DNA from: Oceanihabitans gracilariae
GTDB lineage: Bacteria; Bacteroidota; Bacteroidia; Flavobacteriales; Flavobacteriaceae
Direction of reading: 5' to 3'
Assembly (NCBI RefSeq): GCF_042684485.1
Contig: NZ_JBHULM010000011.1
Span: 434,001 to 498,000, forward strand
Length of the DNA stretch: 64,000 bases
Under the pieces are notes generated by a model, which saw nothing but the letters and a program-made list of their open reading frames with translations, had not been told where the DNA came from and made no database searches. Positions 26,493-35,737 of the stretch are shown here, piece by piece. The position numbers and the translations under genes were made by a program. The first letter of the stretch is position 1. Each line of letters starts with the position of its first letter.

Positions 26493-27962
26493 ATGAATTT
26501 GAAAAAAATTGTAATAATAGGTTCTGGATTCTCCTCACTATCGGCTTCTTGCTATTTAGCAAGTAAAGGTTTTGACGTAACTATTTTAGAGAAAAATAAT
26601 ACGGTTGGCGGAAGAGCTAGACAGTTAAAAAAAGATGGTTTTGTTTTTGATATTGGACCCACTTTTTACTGGATGCCTGATGTATTTGAACGTTTTTTTA
26701 ATGACTTTAATACCACTACCAAAGATTTTTACAAATTACAAAAGCTAAATCCTGCCTATCAAATTTATTTTGGAAAACAAGACTCTATTAGCATAACAGA
26801 CAACTTTGAAGATATTAAAAACACCTTTGAAAAGGTTGAAAAAGGTAGCGCTAACAAATTACAAGACTTTATAGATAAAGCACAAAGTAACTACGAGATT
26901 GCCATAGAAGATTTAGTATACAAACCTGGAGAACACGTGTTTGAAATCATTAACAGCAAAACTATTTTAAAATTAAAAGAATTTATTTTAACTATAAAAA
27001 AACAAGTTGCTGGTTATGTGCAAAACAAAAAACTACAAAAGATATTAGAATTTCCTGTTTTGTTTCTTGGTGCCAAACCAAGCAACACTCCTTCTTTTTA
27101 TAATTTTATGAATTATGCCGATTTTAAGCTTGGTACTTGGCATCCTGAAGGAGGTATGTATGAGGTTGTAAACGCAATGACTAATCTTGCTACAAGTTTA
27201 GGTGTAAATATTATTACCAATTGTGCTGTAGAAAAAATAAACACAGAAAAAAACACCGTTATTGGTGTTACAGCCAATGAAAAAAATTATGCTTGTGATA
27301 TTTTATTGAGCGGAGCAGATTACCACCACACAGAAACTTTACTACCAAAACAACTAAGACAATACTCTGAAAGTTATTGGAACAAAAAAACCTTTGCTCC
27401 TTCTGCCTTACTATTTTATGTGGCATTTAATAAAAAACTTAAAAACGTTTCGCACCACACTTTATTTTTTGATACCGATTTTGAGGCACATGCAAAAACT
27501 ATTTACGATACAAAAGAATGGGCAGAAAAACCTTTGTTTTATGCTAGTTTTCCAAGTATTACAGATGCTACTTCAGCTCCTGAAGGTAAAGAAGCTGGTA
27601 TTTTTTTAATTCCTATTGCTCCAGATGTAGAAGACACTCCAGAAATTAGAGAACACTACTTTAAGCAACTTATTGAACGTATTGAAAAAATCACTGGCGA
27701 ATCTATTAAAAACAACATTCTGTTTAAAGAATCTTATTGTGTAAAAGACTTTAAAGAAGATTATAATTCTTACAAAGGCAATGCTTATGGCTTAGCAAAC
27801 ACACTAACACAAACACATGTACTCAGACCCAAGTTAAAAAGTAAAAAAGTTTCTAATTTATATTTCTGCGGACAATTAACTGTTCCAGGACCAGGAGTTC
27901 CTCCTTCATTAATTTCCGGTAAGATAGTAAGTGATTTAATTTTAAAACATAGTATAATATGA
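26493..27962 (+). CDS. crtI: phytoene desaturase CrtI
   Basis: A 489-residue FAD-dependent enzyme that introduces four double bonds into phytoene to give lycopene. The N-terminal dinucleotide-binding motif is IIGSGFSSLSASCYLA, followed by an NNTVGGRAR motif near 35-45. The C-terminal flavin motif is near 465-485 (GPGVPPSLISGK). Length matches the bacterial CrtI family. Its TGA overlaps the crtB ATG by 4 bp, indicating coupling. Together with crtB it makes the colour backbone of the cluster. Confidence 0.96.
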   Translation: MNLKKIVIIGSGFSSLSASCYLASKGFDVTILEKNNTVGGRARQLKKDGFVFDIGPTFYWMPDVFERFFNDFNTTTKDFYKLQKLNPAYQIYFGKQDSISITDNFEDIKNTFEKVEKGSANKLQDFIDKAQSNYEIAIEDLVYKPGEHVFEIINSKTILKLKEFILTIKKQVAGYVQNKKLQKILEFPVLFLGAKPSNTPSFYNFMNYADFKLGTWHPEGGMYEVVNAMTNLATSLGVNIITNCAVEKINTEKNTVIGVTANEKNYACDILLSGADYHHTETLLPKQLRQYSESYWNKKTFAPSALLFYVAFNKKLKNVSHHTLFFDTDFEAHAKTIYDTKEWAEKPLFYASFPSITDATSAPEGKEAGIFLIPIAPDVEDTPEIREHYFKQLIERIEKITGESIKNNILFKESYCVKDFKEDYNSYKGNAYGLANTLTQTHVLRPKLKSKKVSNLYFCGQLTVPGPGVPPSLISGKIVSDLILKHSII

Positions 27963-28795
27963 AAGCGTTATTTGATACTTCCAGCCTAAAATGTAGCAAA
28001 ATTGTTACTAATAGCTACAGCACATCTTTTTCTTTGGGCATTAAATTATTTGCTCCATCTATACGTCCAGCAATTTATGCTATTTACGGATTTGTGCGTT
28101 ATGCAGATGAAATTGTAGATTCTTTTGAAGATTATCCGCAAGAAGAACTATTCCATGACTTTGTTTCTGATTATAATAAAGCATTAGAAAGAAGAATTAG
28201 CTTAAACCCTATTATTAATTCGTTTCAAGAAGTTGCGCATAAATACCACTTGCAAACTTATGCCGAAGATTTTTTAAAACGAATGGAAGCAGATTTAAAA
28301 GTTACAGATTACACCACTAAAGAAGCTTACGAAAATTATATATATGGTTCTGCAGACGTGGTTGGTTTAATGTGTTTAAGAGTATTTGTAAATAATGACG
28401 ATAAAAAATTTGAAGCTCTAAAAAGCGCTGCAACACATTTAGGATCTGCATTTCAAAAAGTAAATTTTTTAAGAGATATTAAAGAGGATACAGAAAACTT
28501 AGGTCGATCTTATTTTCCTAACCTAAACACCAACGCTTTAACTAACGCTACTAAAGAAGAAATAATAAAAGACATTGAAAAAGATTTTAAAAAAGCCTAT
28601 AAAGGGATTATAAAACTTCCTTTAGAAAGTAAACTAGGTGTATATATAGCGTATAGGTATTATTTAAAACTATTAAAAAAACTAAAAAAAGCAGACTCTG
28701 AAAAGATTTTAAAAGGAAGAATTAGAATATCAAATTCTTTAAAATTATTTATTCTCACAAAATCGTATATACGATATAAGTTAAATGCTTTTTAA
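27959..28795 (+). CDS. crtB: phytoene synthase CrtB
   Basis: A 278-residue squalene/phytoene synthase family enzyme condensing two geranylgeranyl diphosphates to phytoene. Both Asp-rich metal sites are visible: DEIVD near residue 60 and the second motif RDIKED near 175. It overlaps crtI by 4 bp and is followed by crtZ after 28 bp. Squalene synthase is the alternative family activity, but the crtI, crtZ and crtY context settles it as phytoene synthase. Confidence 0.95.
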   Translation: MKALFDTSSLKCSKIVTNSYSTSFSLGIKLFAPSIRPAIYAIYGFVRYADEIVDSFEDYPQEELFHDFVSDYNKALERRISLNPIINSFQEVAHKYHLQTYAEDFLKRMEADLKVTDYTTKEAYENYIYGSADVVGLMCLRVFVNNDDKKFEALKSAATHLGSAFQKVNFLRDIKEDTENLGRSYFPNLNTNALTNATKEEIIKDIEKDFKKAYKGIIKLPLESKLGVYIAYRYYLKLLKKLKKADSEKILKGRIRISNSLKLFILTKSYIRYKLNAF

Positions 28796-28823
28796 ATTTT
28801 AAACATATTAAGTAACTTACCCT

Positions 28824-29282
28824 ATGATTATTATACAATACATACTAATTACAATAGCCACTTTTGTTTGTATGGAAGCGGTTACATGGCTTACGCATAA
28901 ATATGTCATGCACGGATTTTTATGGTATTTACATGCAGATCATCACCAACCTAAATATCCGCATACCTTTGAAAAGAACGATGCTTTTTTTGTCATTTTT
29001 GCCATTCCTAGCATACTGCTATTATACTTTGGACTACTACCTAACTTAAATTTTATGTTCTTTATTGGTTTAGGTATTTTCTTTTATGGCGTTTGTTATT
29101 TTTTAATACATGACGTGCTTATTCACCAACGTTTTAAATGGTTTAAAAACACCAAAAACAAATACCTTATAGGATTAAGAAAAGCACATAAGGTGCACCA
29201 TAAACATTTAGGAAAAGAAGAAGGCGAATGCTTCGGCATGTTGTTTGTACCAAAAAAATACCATAAAATTTTTAAAAAATAA
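28824..29282 (+). CDS. crtZ: beta-carotene hydroxylase CrtZ
   Basis: A 152-residue membrane di-iron hydroxylase of the fatty-acid-hydroxylase superfamily. The histidine boxes are visible: HKYVMH (25-30), HADHH (37-41), HDVLIH and HKVHHKH toward the C-terminus. It adds 3-hydroxyl groups to both rings of beta-carotene to form zeaxanthin. The hydrophobic stretches are those expected for a four-helix membrane enzyme. It lies 3 bp ahead of the lycopene cyclase gene. Confidence 0.95.
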   Translation: MIIIQYILITIATFVCMEAVTWLTHKYVMHGFLWYLHADHHQPKYPHTFEKNDAFFVIFAIPSILLLYFGLLPNLNFMFFIGLGIFFYGVCYFLIHDVLIHQRFKWFKNTKNKYLIGLRKAHKVHHKHLGKEEGECFGMLFVPKKYHKIFKK

Positions 29283-29285
29283 TAC

Positions 29286-29981
29286 ATGCAAGCATACACT
29301 TATCTTATTGTAGATTTTGCTTGTATTAGCATTCCGTTTTTAGCCAGTTTTTATAAAAAACACGCCTTTTATAAAGAGTGGAATGCCTTTTTTAAAGCAA
29401 ACTTAATTATTGCTTTACTGTTTATTATATGGGATTCTATTTTTACAAATATTGGAGTTTGGGGATTTAACACAGACTATTTAACAGGTTTTGATATAGG
29501 CAATTTACCTATTGAAGAAATTCTATTTTTTATCTGCATTCCGTATTGCTGTGTTTTTACTTTTTTTGCCTTAAAATATATTATAAATAAGAATCCTTTA
29601 GAAAAAACAGAAACAGGCTTAAGTTATGTATTAATACTTGTATTTATTACAGTAGGTCTTTTTCACACAGACAAACTATACACTTCTATTACGCTTTTAA
29701 GCACTTCTGTTTTCTTGATGTATTTAAAAGCAAAAAAAATAAACCTCGCTTATCATTATATAACTTTCTTCTTAATACTACCTTTCTTTTTTATTAGCAA
29801 TGGTATACTTACAGGAAGTTTTTTAGTAGATAAGCCAATAGTCTGGTATAATGATGCTGAAAATTTAGGAATACGAATTAGCAATATTCCTATTGAAGAT
29901 TCTATTTACGGCATGCTTCTTATTTTTATGAATATAGAATTGTTTTGTTTTTTTAAAAACAAAAAAGCCATTTACAAATAA
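29286..29981 (+). CDS. crtY: lycopene beta-cyclase of the fused CrtYcd type
   Basis: A 231-residue polytopic membrane protein made of two similar halves, each about 100 residues with about three helices. Each half bears the Pro-Ile-Glu acidic signature (LPIEEILFF in the first, IPIEDSIYG in the second). This is the heterodimer-derived (CrtYc plus CrtYd) cyclase type known from actinobacteria, archaea and Bacteroidota, unrelated to the plant/proteobacterial flavin cyclase. It closes both ends of lycopene to beta-rings, so in pathway order it acts before CrtZ. It is the last gene of the crt cluster, its 3' end running into a terminator. Confidence 0.94.
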   Translation: MQAYTYLIVDFACISIPFLASFYKKHAFYKEWNAFFKANLIIALLFIIWDSIFTNIGVWGFNTDYLTGFDIGNLPIEEILFFICIPYCCVFTFFALKYIINKNPLEKTETGLSYVLILVFITVGLFHTDKLYTSITLLSTSVFLMYLKAKKINLAYHYITFFLILPFFFISNGILTGSFLVDKPIVWYNDAENLGIRISNIPIEDSIYGMLLIFMNIELFCFFKNKKAIYK

Positions 29982-30000
29982 ATTTATAAATGGCTTTTTA
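29961..30000. terminator. bidirectional terminator between crtY and clpX
   Basis: The arms AAAGCCATTTA (29964-29974) and TAAATGGCTTT (29987-29997) form the stem. The left arm is inside the last crtY codons. An A run precedes it and T residues follow. Confidence 0.85.
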
Positions 30001-30019
30001 AGTGTATAACAACTAATTA

Positions 30020-31252
30020 TTACGAAACTGCTTTCAGTTTTTTAATAGTTGTTTTAGTAAGCTTTTCTTCTGCGTAAGCTTTAGTTACATTTAAATCTTT
30101 CTGGTCACTTCCAGGTAATTCAAACATTGCGTCTGTTAAAATTTCTTCGCAAAGCGAACGTAAACCACGAGCACCTAACTTATATTCTATTGCTTTATCT
30201 ACAACAAAATCTAAAGCTCCATCTGTTATGCTAAACTCAATATCATCCATTTCAAACAATTTCTGGTATTGTTTAATGATGGCATTTTTAGGCTGTGTTA
30301 AAATAGCCTTTAGGGTTTTTGCATCTAAAGGATCCATGTAAGTTAAAACAGGTAGTCTACCAATAATTTCTGGTATCAACCCAAAATCTTTTAAATCTTT
30401 AGGAATAATATATTGCAACAAGTGGTTTTGATCTACAGCATTATCACTCATAGAAGCGCTATAACCTACTGCTTGCATGTTTAATCGTTTTGAGATTACA
30501 CGCTCTATACCATCAAAAGCTCCTCCAGCTATAAATAGTATATTTTCGGTATTTACTTCAATAAATTTTTGATCTGGATGTTTACGACCTCCTTTTGGTG
30601 GCACGTTAACAACAGTTCCTTCTAAAAGTTTTAATAAAGCTTGTTGTACACCTTCACCAGAAACATCACGAGTTATAGATGGATTATCACTTTTTCTAGC
30701 AATTTTATCTATTTCATCAATAAATACAATTCCTTTTTCTGCCTTTTCCAGATTGTAATCTGCAGCTTGTAATAATCTTGTTAAAATACTCTCTACATCT
30801 TCACCAACATAACCAGCTTCTGTTAAAACAGTAGCATCTACTATTGCTAAAGGTACGTTTAGCATTTTAGCAATGGTTTTAGCCATTAAGGTTTTACCTG
30901 TTCCTGTTTGCCCAACCATAATGATATTTGATTTTTGAATCTCGATATCATCATCACTTGGTGGTTGTAATAATCTCTTGTAGTGATTATATACTGCAAC
31001 AGACATTACTTTTTTGGTAGATTCTTGCCCAATTATATATTCATCTAGAAACGAGTTTATTTTTTGTGGTTTGCGCAACACCAATTCTGCAGACAAATCA
31101 CTAGTATCTGATTGCTTAGATTCTTCTACAACAATACCATGTGCTTGCTCGATACAACGATCACATATATGCGCATCTAATCCTGCAATTAATAAATTGG
31201 TTTCTGGCTTTTTACGTCCACAAAACGAACATTCTAAATCTTCTTTTGCCAT
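30020..31252 (-). CDS. clpX: ATP-dependent protease ATP-binding subunit ClpX
   Basis: A 410-residue AAA+ unfoldase feeding ClpP. The zinc-binding domain has C8, C11, C30 and C33. Walker A is GQTGTGKT (114-121), pore loop GYVG (147-150), Walker B VFIDEID (176-182). The ClpP-contact loop corresponds to an AVGYSA segment, as in other Bacteroidota, in place of the enterobacterial IGF. It lies downstream of tig and clpP on the same strand, the conserved order for chaperone and protease supply. Confidence 0.98.
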   Translation of the reverse strand: MAKEDLECSFCGRKKPETNLLIAGLDAHICDRCIEQAHGIVVEESKQSDTSDLSAELVLRKPQKINSFLDEYIIGQESTKKVMSVAVYNHYKRLLQPPSDDDIEIQKSNIIMVGQTGTGKTLMAKTIAKMLNVPLAIVDATVLTEAGYVGEDVESILTRLLQAADYNLEKAEKGIVFIDEIDKIARKSDNPSITRDVSGEGVQQALLKLLEGTVVNVPPKGGRKHPDQKFIEVNTENILFIAGGAFDGIERVISKRLNMQAVGYSASMSDNAVDQNHLLQYIIPKDLKDFGLIPEIIGRLPVLTYMDPLDAKTLKAILTQPKNAIIKQYQKLFEMDDIEFSITDGALDFVVDKAIEYKLGARGLRSLCEEILTDAMFELPGSDQKDLNVTKAYAEEKLTKTTIKKLKAVS

Positions 31253-31388
31253 TTTTCAAGTTATAAATTAAAAATCACGAGTTAAAAGTTTTCACTTTAT
31301 ACTTATAACTTTTACTTAATTTTTTTAATTCAAGAAAACCAAAGCTTTTAATACAAGTTAAAGGCTTTTATTTTCTAGCTGACTCTTT

Positions 31389-32063
31389 TTAGCTTCTTAC
31401 TAAAATTTCATCAATCATTCCGTATTCTTTTGCTTTATCAGCTTTCATCCAGTAGTCACGGTCACTATCTGCATATACTTTGTCGTAATCTTGTCCTGAG
31501 TGCTTACTTATAATATTATAAAGTTCTTCTTTTAATATTAAAATTTCACGAGCCGTAATTTCTATATCACTAGCTTGCCCTTGTGCACCACCTAAAGGTT
31601 GGTGAATCATAACACGAGAGTGTGTTAAACCACTACGTTTTCCTTTTTGACCTGCACATAATAAAACAGCTCCCATAGATGCAGCCATTCCTGTACAAAT
31701 TGTAGCAACGTCTGGCTTAATAAATTGCATAGTATCATAAATACCTAATCCTGCATATACACTTCCTCCTGGAGAGTTAATATATATTTGAATATCTTTA
31801 TTAGCATCTGTACTTTCTAAGAACAATAATTGTGCCTGAATGATATTAGCAACTTGGTCATTAATACCTGTTCCTAAAAAGATGATTCTATCCATCATTA
31901 AACGCGAAAACACATCAAAAATAGCGATGTTCATTTGGCGTTCTTCAATTATATTTGGTGTCAAGTTTGTTGGATACATACTACTAATAATTTTATTGTA
32001 GTACGTACTGCTAATACCTTGATCTTTTATTGCGAATTTTTCGAATTCTTTTCCGTAATCCAT
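31389..32063 (-). CDS. clpP: ATP-dependent Clp protease proteolytic subunit ClpP
   Basis: A 224-residue serine peptidase forming a double-heptamer barrel with ClpX. The catalytic triad is visible: S129 in GMAASMGA, H154 in MIHQPLGG, and an Asp near 201-203. The longer N-terminus (about 30 residues before the core) is normal for Bacteroidota. It lies 136 bp upstream of clpX and 128 bp downstream of tig. Confidence 0.98.
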   Translation of the reverse strand: MDYGKEFEKFAIKDQGISSTYYNKIISSMYPTNLTPNIIEERQMNIAIFDVFSRLMMDRIIFLGTGINDQVANIIQAQLLFLESTDANKDIQIYINSPGGSVYAGLGIYDTMQFIKPDVATICTGMAASMGAVLLCAGQKGKRSGLTHSRVMIHQPLGGAQGQASDIEITAREILILKEELYNIISKHSGQDYDKVYADSDRDYWMKADKAKEYGMIDEILVRS

Positions 32064-32191
32064 ATGTTGATATAAAAGTTATAGTTATTAAAAAGGCGTT
32101 AAAACGTAAAAGTTTCAACGCCTAAATATAAGGATTTATTCTTTAAAATTATGTTAACACTTTAATAAGCTAAGTGCACTAATTTCACCTC

Positions 32192-33520
32192 TTATTTATC
32201 TCCGTAAACTTCTTTTACAAAGTCTTCGTAAGTTAATTCTTTGGTTTTAATATTAGCTTTTTCTTTATAGATTTCTAATAATCTTTGGCTAATAATTTGT
32301 TCTGATATTTTACGCGCTTCATCTTGGTTAGATAATACACGAGCAGCAATATCGTCTAGTTCTTTTTCAGAAGGATTCATTTGACCAAATTGAGCCATTT
32401 GCATTCTAATCATGTTTTTAGCATGCCCTTGAATATCTTCTAAAGTTACTTGAATTTTATTGTCTGTAATTAATTTACCTTCAATTAATTGGTAACGTAA
32501 ACTTTTTTCAGATTTTTCGTATTCTTCTTTTGCTTGATCTTCTGTTAACGGTTGCTCACCTGCTGTTTGCATCCATTTTTGTAAAAATGCTGCTGGTAAA
32601 TCAAATTTAGTATTCTCTACTAAATATTCTGTTACGTCATTTAAAAGCTTTTGATCTCCTTGTTGCACGAATTGTTTTTCGGCATCTTCTTTAATCTTTT
32701 CTTTTAATTCTGAAACAGAAGTTACACTACCATCTGCAAATAATTTATTAAACAATTCTTGGTCTAAATCTGCAAGCTCACGTTTGTTTATTTCAGTAAT
32801 TGTAAAAGTTACTTCAATATCTAAACCATGTGCTTCATCATGTTGAATTTTTAATGCATGCATTAATTCATGATCATCACTGTATAAACCTTTTGTTTTT
32901 AAAGTAATTACATCACCAACTTTAGCTCCTACAAATTTCTTTGCATTTGCTGCACCTTTAAACTTATCTAAAGTTAAAGTTACTGTGTTTTCAATTTCTT
33001 TTTCTTCGTTTTTAAAAGTTCCAGTGATTTCACTGTCTTTTTCAACTTCTGTTTGCGAAATTAATTTACCGTATTGTTTTTGGATGTTTACGATTTGATC
33101 GTCAATCATTTTATCTCCAGCAACAATATTGTAATGTGTTATTGCTTTTTTGCTTTTTAACTCCACATCAAATTCTGGCGCTAAACCTAATTCAAATTCA
33201 AAAGAAAAATCTTCTGCATCCCAATTTATTTCGTCTTGCACTTTTGGTAACGGTTGCCCTAAAACATCTAACTTTTCTTCTGTTAAATATTTGTTTAAAG
33301 CATCTTGTAAAAGTTTGTTTACCTCATCTACTAAAACGGCTTTACCATATTGTTTCTTAACCATTCCCATTGGTACGTGACCTTTTCTAAATCCAGGAAT
33401 GTTAGCAGTTTTTCTGTAATCTGTTAAGATTTTTTCAATTTTATCGCTATAATCTTCTTTTGCGATATCTACTTTTACTACTGCATTTAATGCATCAATG
33501 TTTTCTCTTGTAATATTCAT
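32192..33520 (-). CDS. tig: trigger factor
   Basis: A 442-residue ribosome-associated chaperone. The N-terminal ribosome-binding domain contains the FRKGHVPMG motif close to the usual GFRxGxxP signature. The middle region occupies the place of the FKBP-type PPIase domain but lacks the standard PPIase signature, as in many Bacteroidota, and the C-terminal helical chaperone domain completes it. I chose ATG 33520 (MNITREN) rather than 33541, which adds seven residues. It heads the tig-clpP-clpX series. Confidence 0.95.
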   Translation of the reverse strand: MNITRENIDALNAVVKVDIAKEDYSDKIEKILTDYRKTANIPGFRKGHVPMGMVKKQYGKAVLVDEVNKLLQDALNKYLTEEKLDVLGQPLPKVQDEINWDAEDFSFEFELGLAPEFDVELKSKKAITHYNIVAGDKMIDDQIVNIQKQYGKLISQTEVEKDSEITGTFKNEEKEIENTVTLTLDKFKGAANAKKFVGAKVGDVITLKTKGLYSDDHELMHALKIQHDEAHGLDIEVTFTITEINKRELADLDQELFNKLFADGSVTSVSELKEKIKEDAEKQFVQQGDQKLLNDVTEYLVENTKFDLPAAFLQKWMQTAGEQPLTEDQAKEEYEKSEKSLRYQLIEGKLITDNKIQVTLEDIQGHAKNMIRMQMAQFGQMNPSEKELDDIAARVLSNQDEARKISEQIISQRLLEIYKEKANIKTKELTYEDFVKEVYGDK

Positions 33521-33707
33521 TATAAATGATATAAAGCCCAAAATAGGGCATTTAACACTAGTTTAGATTTCCATTTTCATGGAAAACCAATTTAATAGAT
33601 TTATAAAAAAGTGTTTCTTTCTATTGTTTTTCTATTAAAAGGAGTGCAAAAATACTACTTTTTTACTCTACAACAAAGTTTTTAACGTATTGAAAACAAG
33701 GCTGCTT

Positions 33708-34049
33708 TTAATCTTGTTTTAAAAAAGATTGCAATAAAGATTGTAAGATGCTTAAAAGCACACTAAAAAGCAATGCTACCCAAAAGCTATCTACGTAAAA
33801 ACCATCTACAAATTTATCTACTAAAAGCACAATACATGCGTTAATAACAAACATGAATAAGCCTAAAGTTACTATGGTAATTGGTAAGGTAAAAATAACT
33901 AAAATTGGTTTTACAATTAAGTTTAAGATAGACAATACTAAGGCAACTACTATAGCTGTAGCGTACCCATTTACATTTACTCCGTTTAAAACATTTGCTA
34001 AAACAAAAACAGCAATAGCGTTTAATAGTAATCTAATAATTAAGTTCAT
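33708..34049 (-). CDS. small four-helix membrane protein, phage-holin-4 family (PF04020-like)
   Basis: A 113-residue membrane protein with four hydrophobic helices and the family's ILNLIVKPIL and TLPITIVTLGLFMFVINA stretches. It is named holin by homology, but such chromosomal genes are conserved in many bacteria and no lysis genes are nearby. A possible role in envelope stress is inferred from distant relatives such as YvlD. It lies between tig and the alpha/beta hydrolase, on the same strand. Confidence 0.88.
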   Translation of the reverse strand: MNLIIRLLLNAIAVFVLANVLNGVNVNGYATAIVVALVLSILNLIVKPILVIFTLPITIVTLGLFMFVINACIVLLVDKFVDGFYVDSFWVALLFSVLLSILQSLLQSFLKQD

Positions 34050-34076
34050 AGTCTTTCTTTTTTTAATTAGTACGTA

Positions 34077-34847
34077 TTAATTATTTACAAAATGTATTAC
34101 AGCATTATAAAAGTCTTCTGGGTTTTCTGCATGCAACCAATGTCCTGCATTTGCAATGGTTGTAATTTGTGCCTCTGGAAAATGCCTTGTAATTAAAGCC
34201 TCGTCTTGTAATGCTATATATTCACTTCTGTCTCCACGAAGAAACAAGGTGTCTTTATTAAATTTTGCATGTATAGGTAATGCTTCACCAACTTCACTTA
34301 CATTGTTTTTTAAAACCTCAAGATTCATACGCAGTGCTAGTTTACCTTTTTCAATCCAATATAAATTTTTAAGTAAAAACTGTCTGGTTCCAAAATCTGA
34401 AACATAATTAGCAAGTGCTTTATCTGCTGCTCCTCTAGATTTTAGTTCTTCAAAATTAAGACTACTTAATCCTTCTAAAATAGCATCGTGATGTACAGGA
34501 TAAAATCTTGGCGAAATATCTGCCACAATTAATTTAGAAACTAGTTCTGGATATTCTGTAGCAAAAAGCATGGCTGTTTTCCCTCCCATTGAATGTCCTA
34601 ATAAAACGATATCTTCTAGCTTATGCGCTTTACAATACTCTTTTAAGTCTTCAACTAAAACGTCATAATTAAAAAGCGTATCATGAAAACTTCTTCCATG
34701 GTTACGTTGGTCTACCAAATGCACTTGAAAACCAGCAGCACTAAATTGCGTACCTAATGTTTTCCAGTTATCACTCATTCCTAAAAAACCATGAAGAATT
34801 ATAAATGGTTTTCCTTCTCCTATAATGTTAGAATATAATTTTGCCAA
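34077..34847 (-). CDS. alpha/beta-fold hydrolase (esterase-like)
   Basis: A 256-residue soluble hydrolase. The oxyanion region is LHGFLGMSDNW (18-28), the nucleophile elbow GHSMGG near 94-99 with the catalytic Ser, and the C-terminal His is in NAGHWLHAENP. Sequence is closest in style to the YbfF esterase branch. The start is a TTG at 34847 giving MAKLYSN. It lies 84 bp after pdxJ on the same strand; its physiological substrate is unknown. Confidence 0.88.
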   Translation of the reverse strand: MAKLYSNIIGEGKPFIILHGFLGMSDNWKTLGTQFSAAGFQVHLVDQRNHGRSFHDTLFNYDVLVEDLKEYCKAHKLEDIVLLGHSMGGKTAMLFATEYPELVSKLIVADISPRFYPVHHDAILEGLSSLNFEELKSRGAADKALANYVSDFGTRQFLLKNLYWIEKGKLALRMNLEVLKNNVSEVGEALPIHAKFNKDTLFLRGDRSEYIALQDEALITRHFPEAQITTIANAGHWLHAENPEDFYNAVIHFVNN

Positions 34848-34931
34848 TGTTTTAATAGTTTAATAAGGTTTAGTCTATATGCAACCAAACAATTATTTAA
34901 TTTTTGTAACTCTTTGCAGAAAGAGAAATGC

Positions 34932-35645
34932 TTATTTTAGTTTTTGTAAATACATTTGTATTACATTTTCTACTCCTAAATAAAGACTTTCTGAAATTAG
35001 TGCATGACCAATAGAAACCTCTAATAAACCAGGAATATTTTCTTTAAAGAATTTTATATTATCTAAAGATAAATCATGCCCTGCATTTATACCTAAACCT
35101 AATGCATTACTTAACTCTGCACATGCTGTATAAGGTTTAATAGCCTCGTGATTTCCTAAGCCATATTGGTGTGCAAAGGCTTCGGTATACAATTCTATTC
35201 TGTCTGTTCCTGTTTCTTTAGCACCTTCTATTTGTGCAACCTCTGGATCTACAAAAATAGAGGTTCTAATACCATTGGCTTTAAATTCTTTAATCACTTC
35301 CACTAAAAAATCTTTATGCTTAATGGTATCCCAACCTGCATTACTAGTAATAGCATCTACGCTATCTGGAACCAATGTAACCTGTGTTGGTTTTATAGCT
35401 AAAACCATATCTATAAATTTAGGAATCGGGTTTCCTTCAATATTATATTCTGTGTATACTTCCGGTTTTAAATCGTAAGCATCTTGATAACGAATATGTC
35501 TTTCGTCTGGTCTTGGATGTATTGTTACACCTTCTGCTCCAAAACGCTGTACATCTTTAGCAAACTGTACTACATTTGGTAAATCTCCTCCACGTGAATT
35601 TCGTAAAGTTGCTATCTTATTAATATTTACACTTAATTTTGTCAT
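34932..35645 (-). CDS. pdxJ: pyridoxine 5'-phosphate synthase PdxJ
   Basis: A 237-residue TIM-barrel enzyme that condenses 1-deoxy-D-xylulose 5-phosphate with 3-amino-2-oxopropyl phosphate in the DXP-dependent vitamin B6 route. The standard opening LSVNINKIATLRN, the HPRPDERHI motif, and the C-terminal GHALISESLYLGVE are visible. Length is full. The gene is divergent from the CBS-nadK series. PLP made by this route serves enzymes such as the DegT aminotransferase. Confidence 0.97.
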   Translation of the reverse strand: MTKLSVNINKIATLRNSRGGDLPNVVQFAKDVQRFGAEGVTIHPRPDERHIRYQDAYDLKPEVYTEYNIEGNPIPKFIDMVLAIKPTQVTLVPDSVDAITSNAGWDTIKHKDFLVEVIKEFKANGIRTSIFVDPEVAQIEGAKETGTDRIELYTEAFAHQYGLGNHEAIKPYTACAELSNALGLGINAGHDLSLDNIKFFKENIPGLLEVSIGHALISESLYLGVENVIQMYLQKLK

Positions 35646-35737
35646 TCTTTAACGTATTATAGTACAAAAATACAAACTAGAACAGGCTTATTGACTATTT
35701 TTTTGATTAATTTGCAAAAGCTAAAAAGAAGAATAAA

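Noticed and set aside
33708..34049. Phage holin suggesting a prophage
   Set aside because: The protein is a lone chromosomal four-helix family member between core genes; no endolysin, capsid or integrase gene is near.
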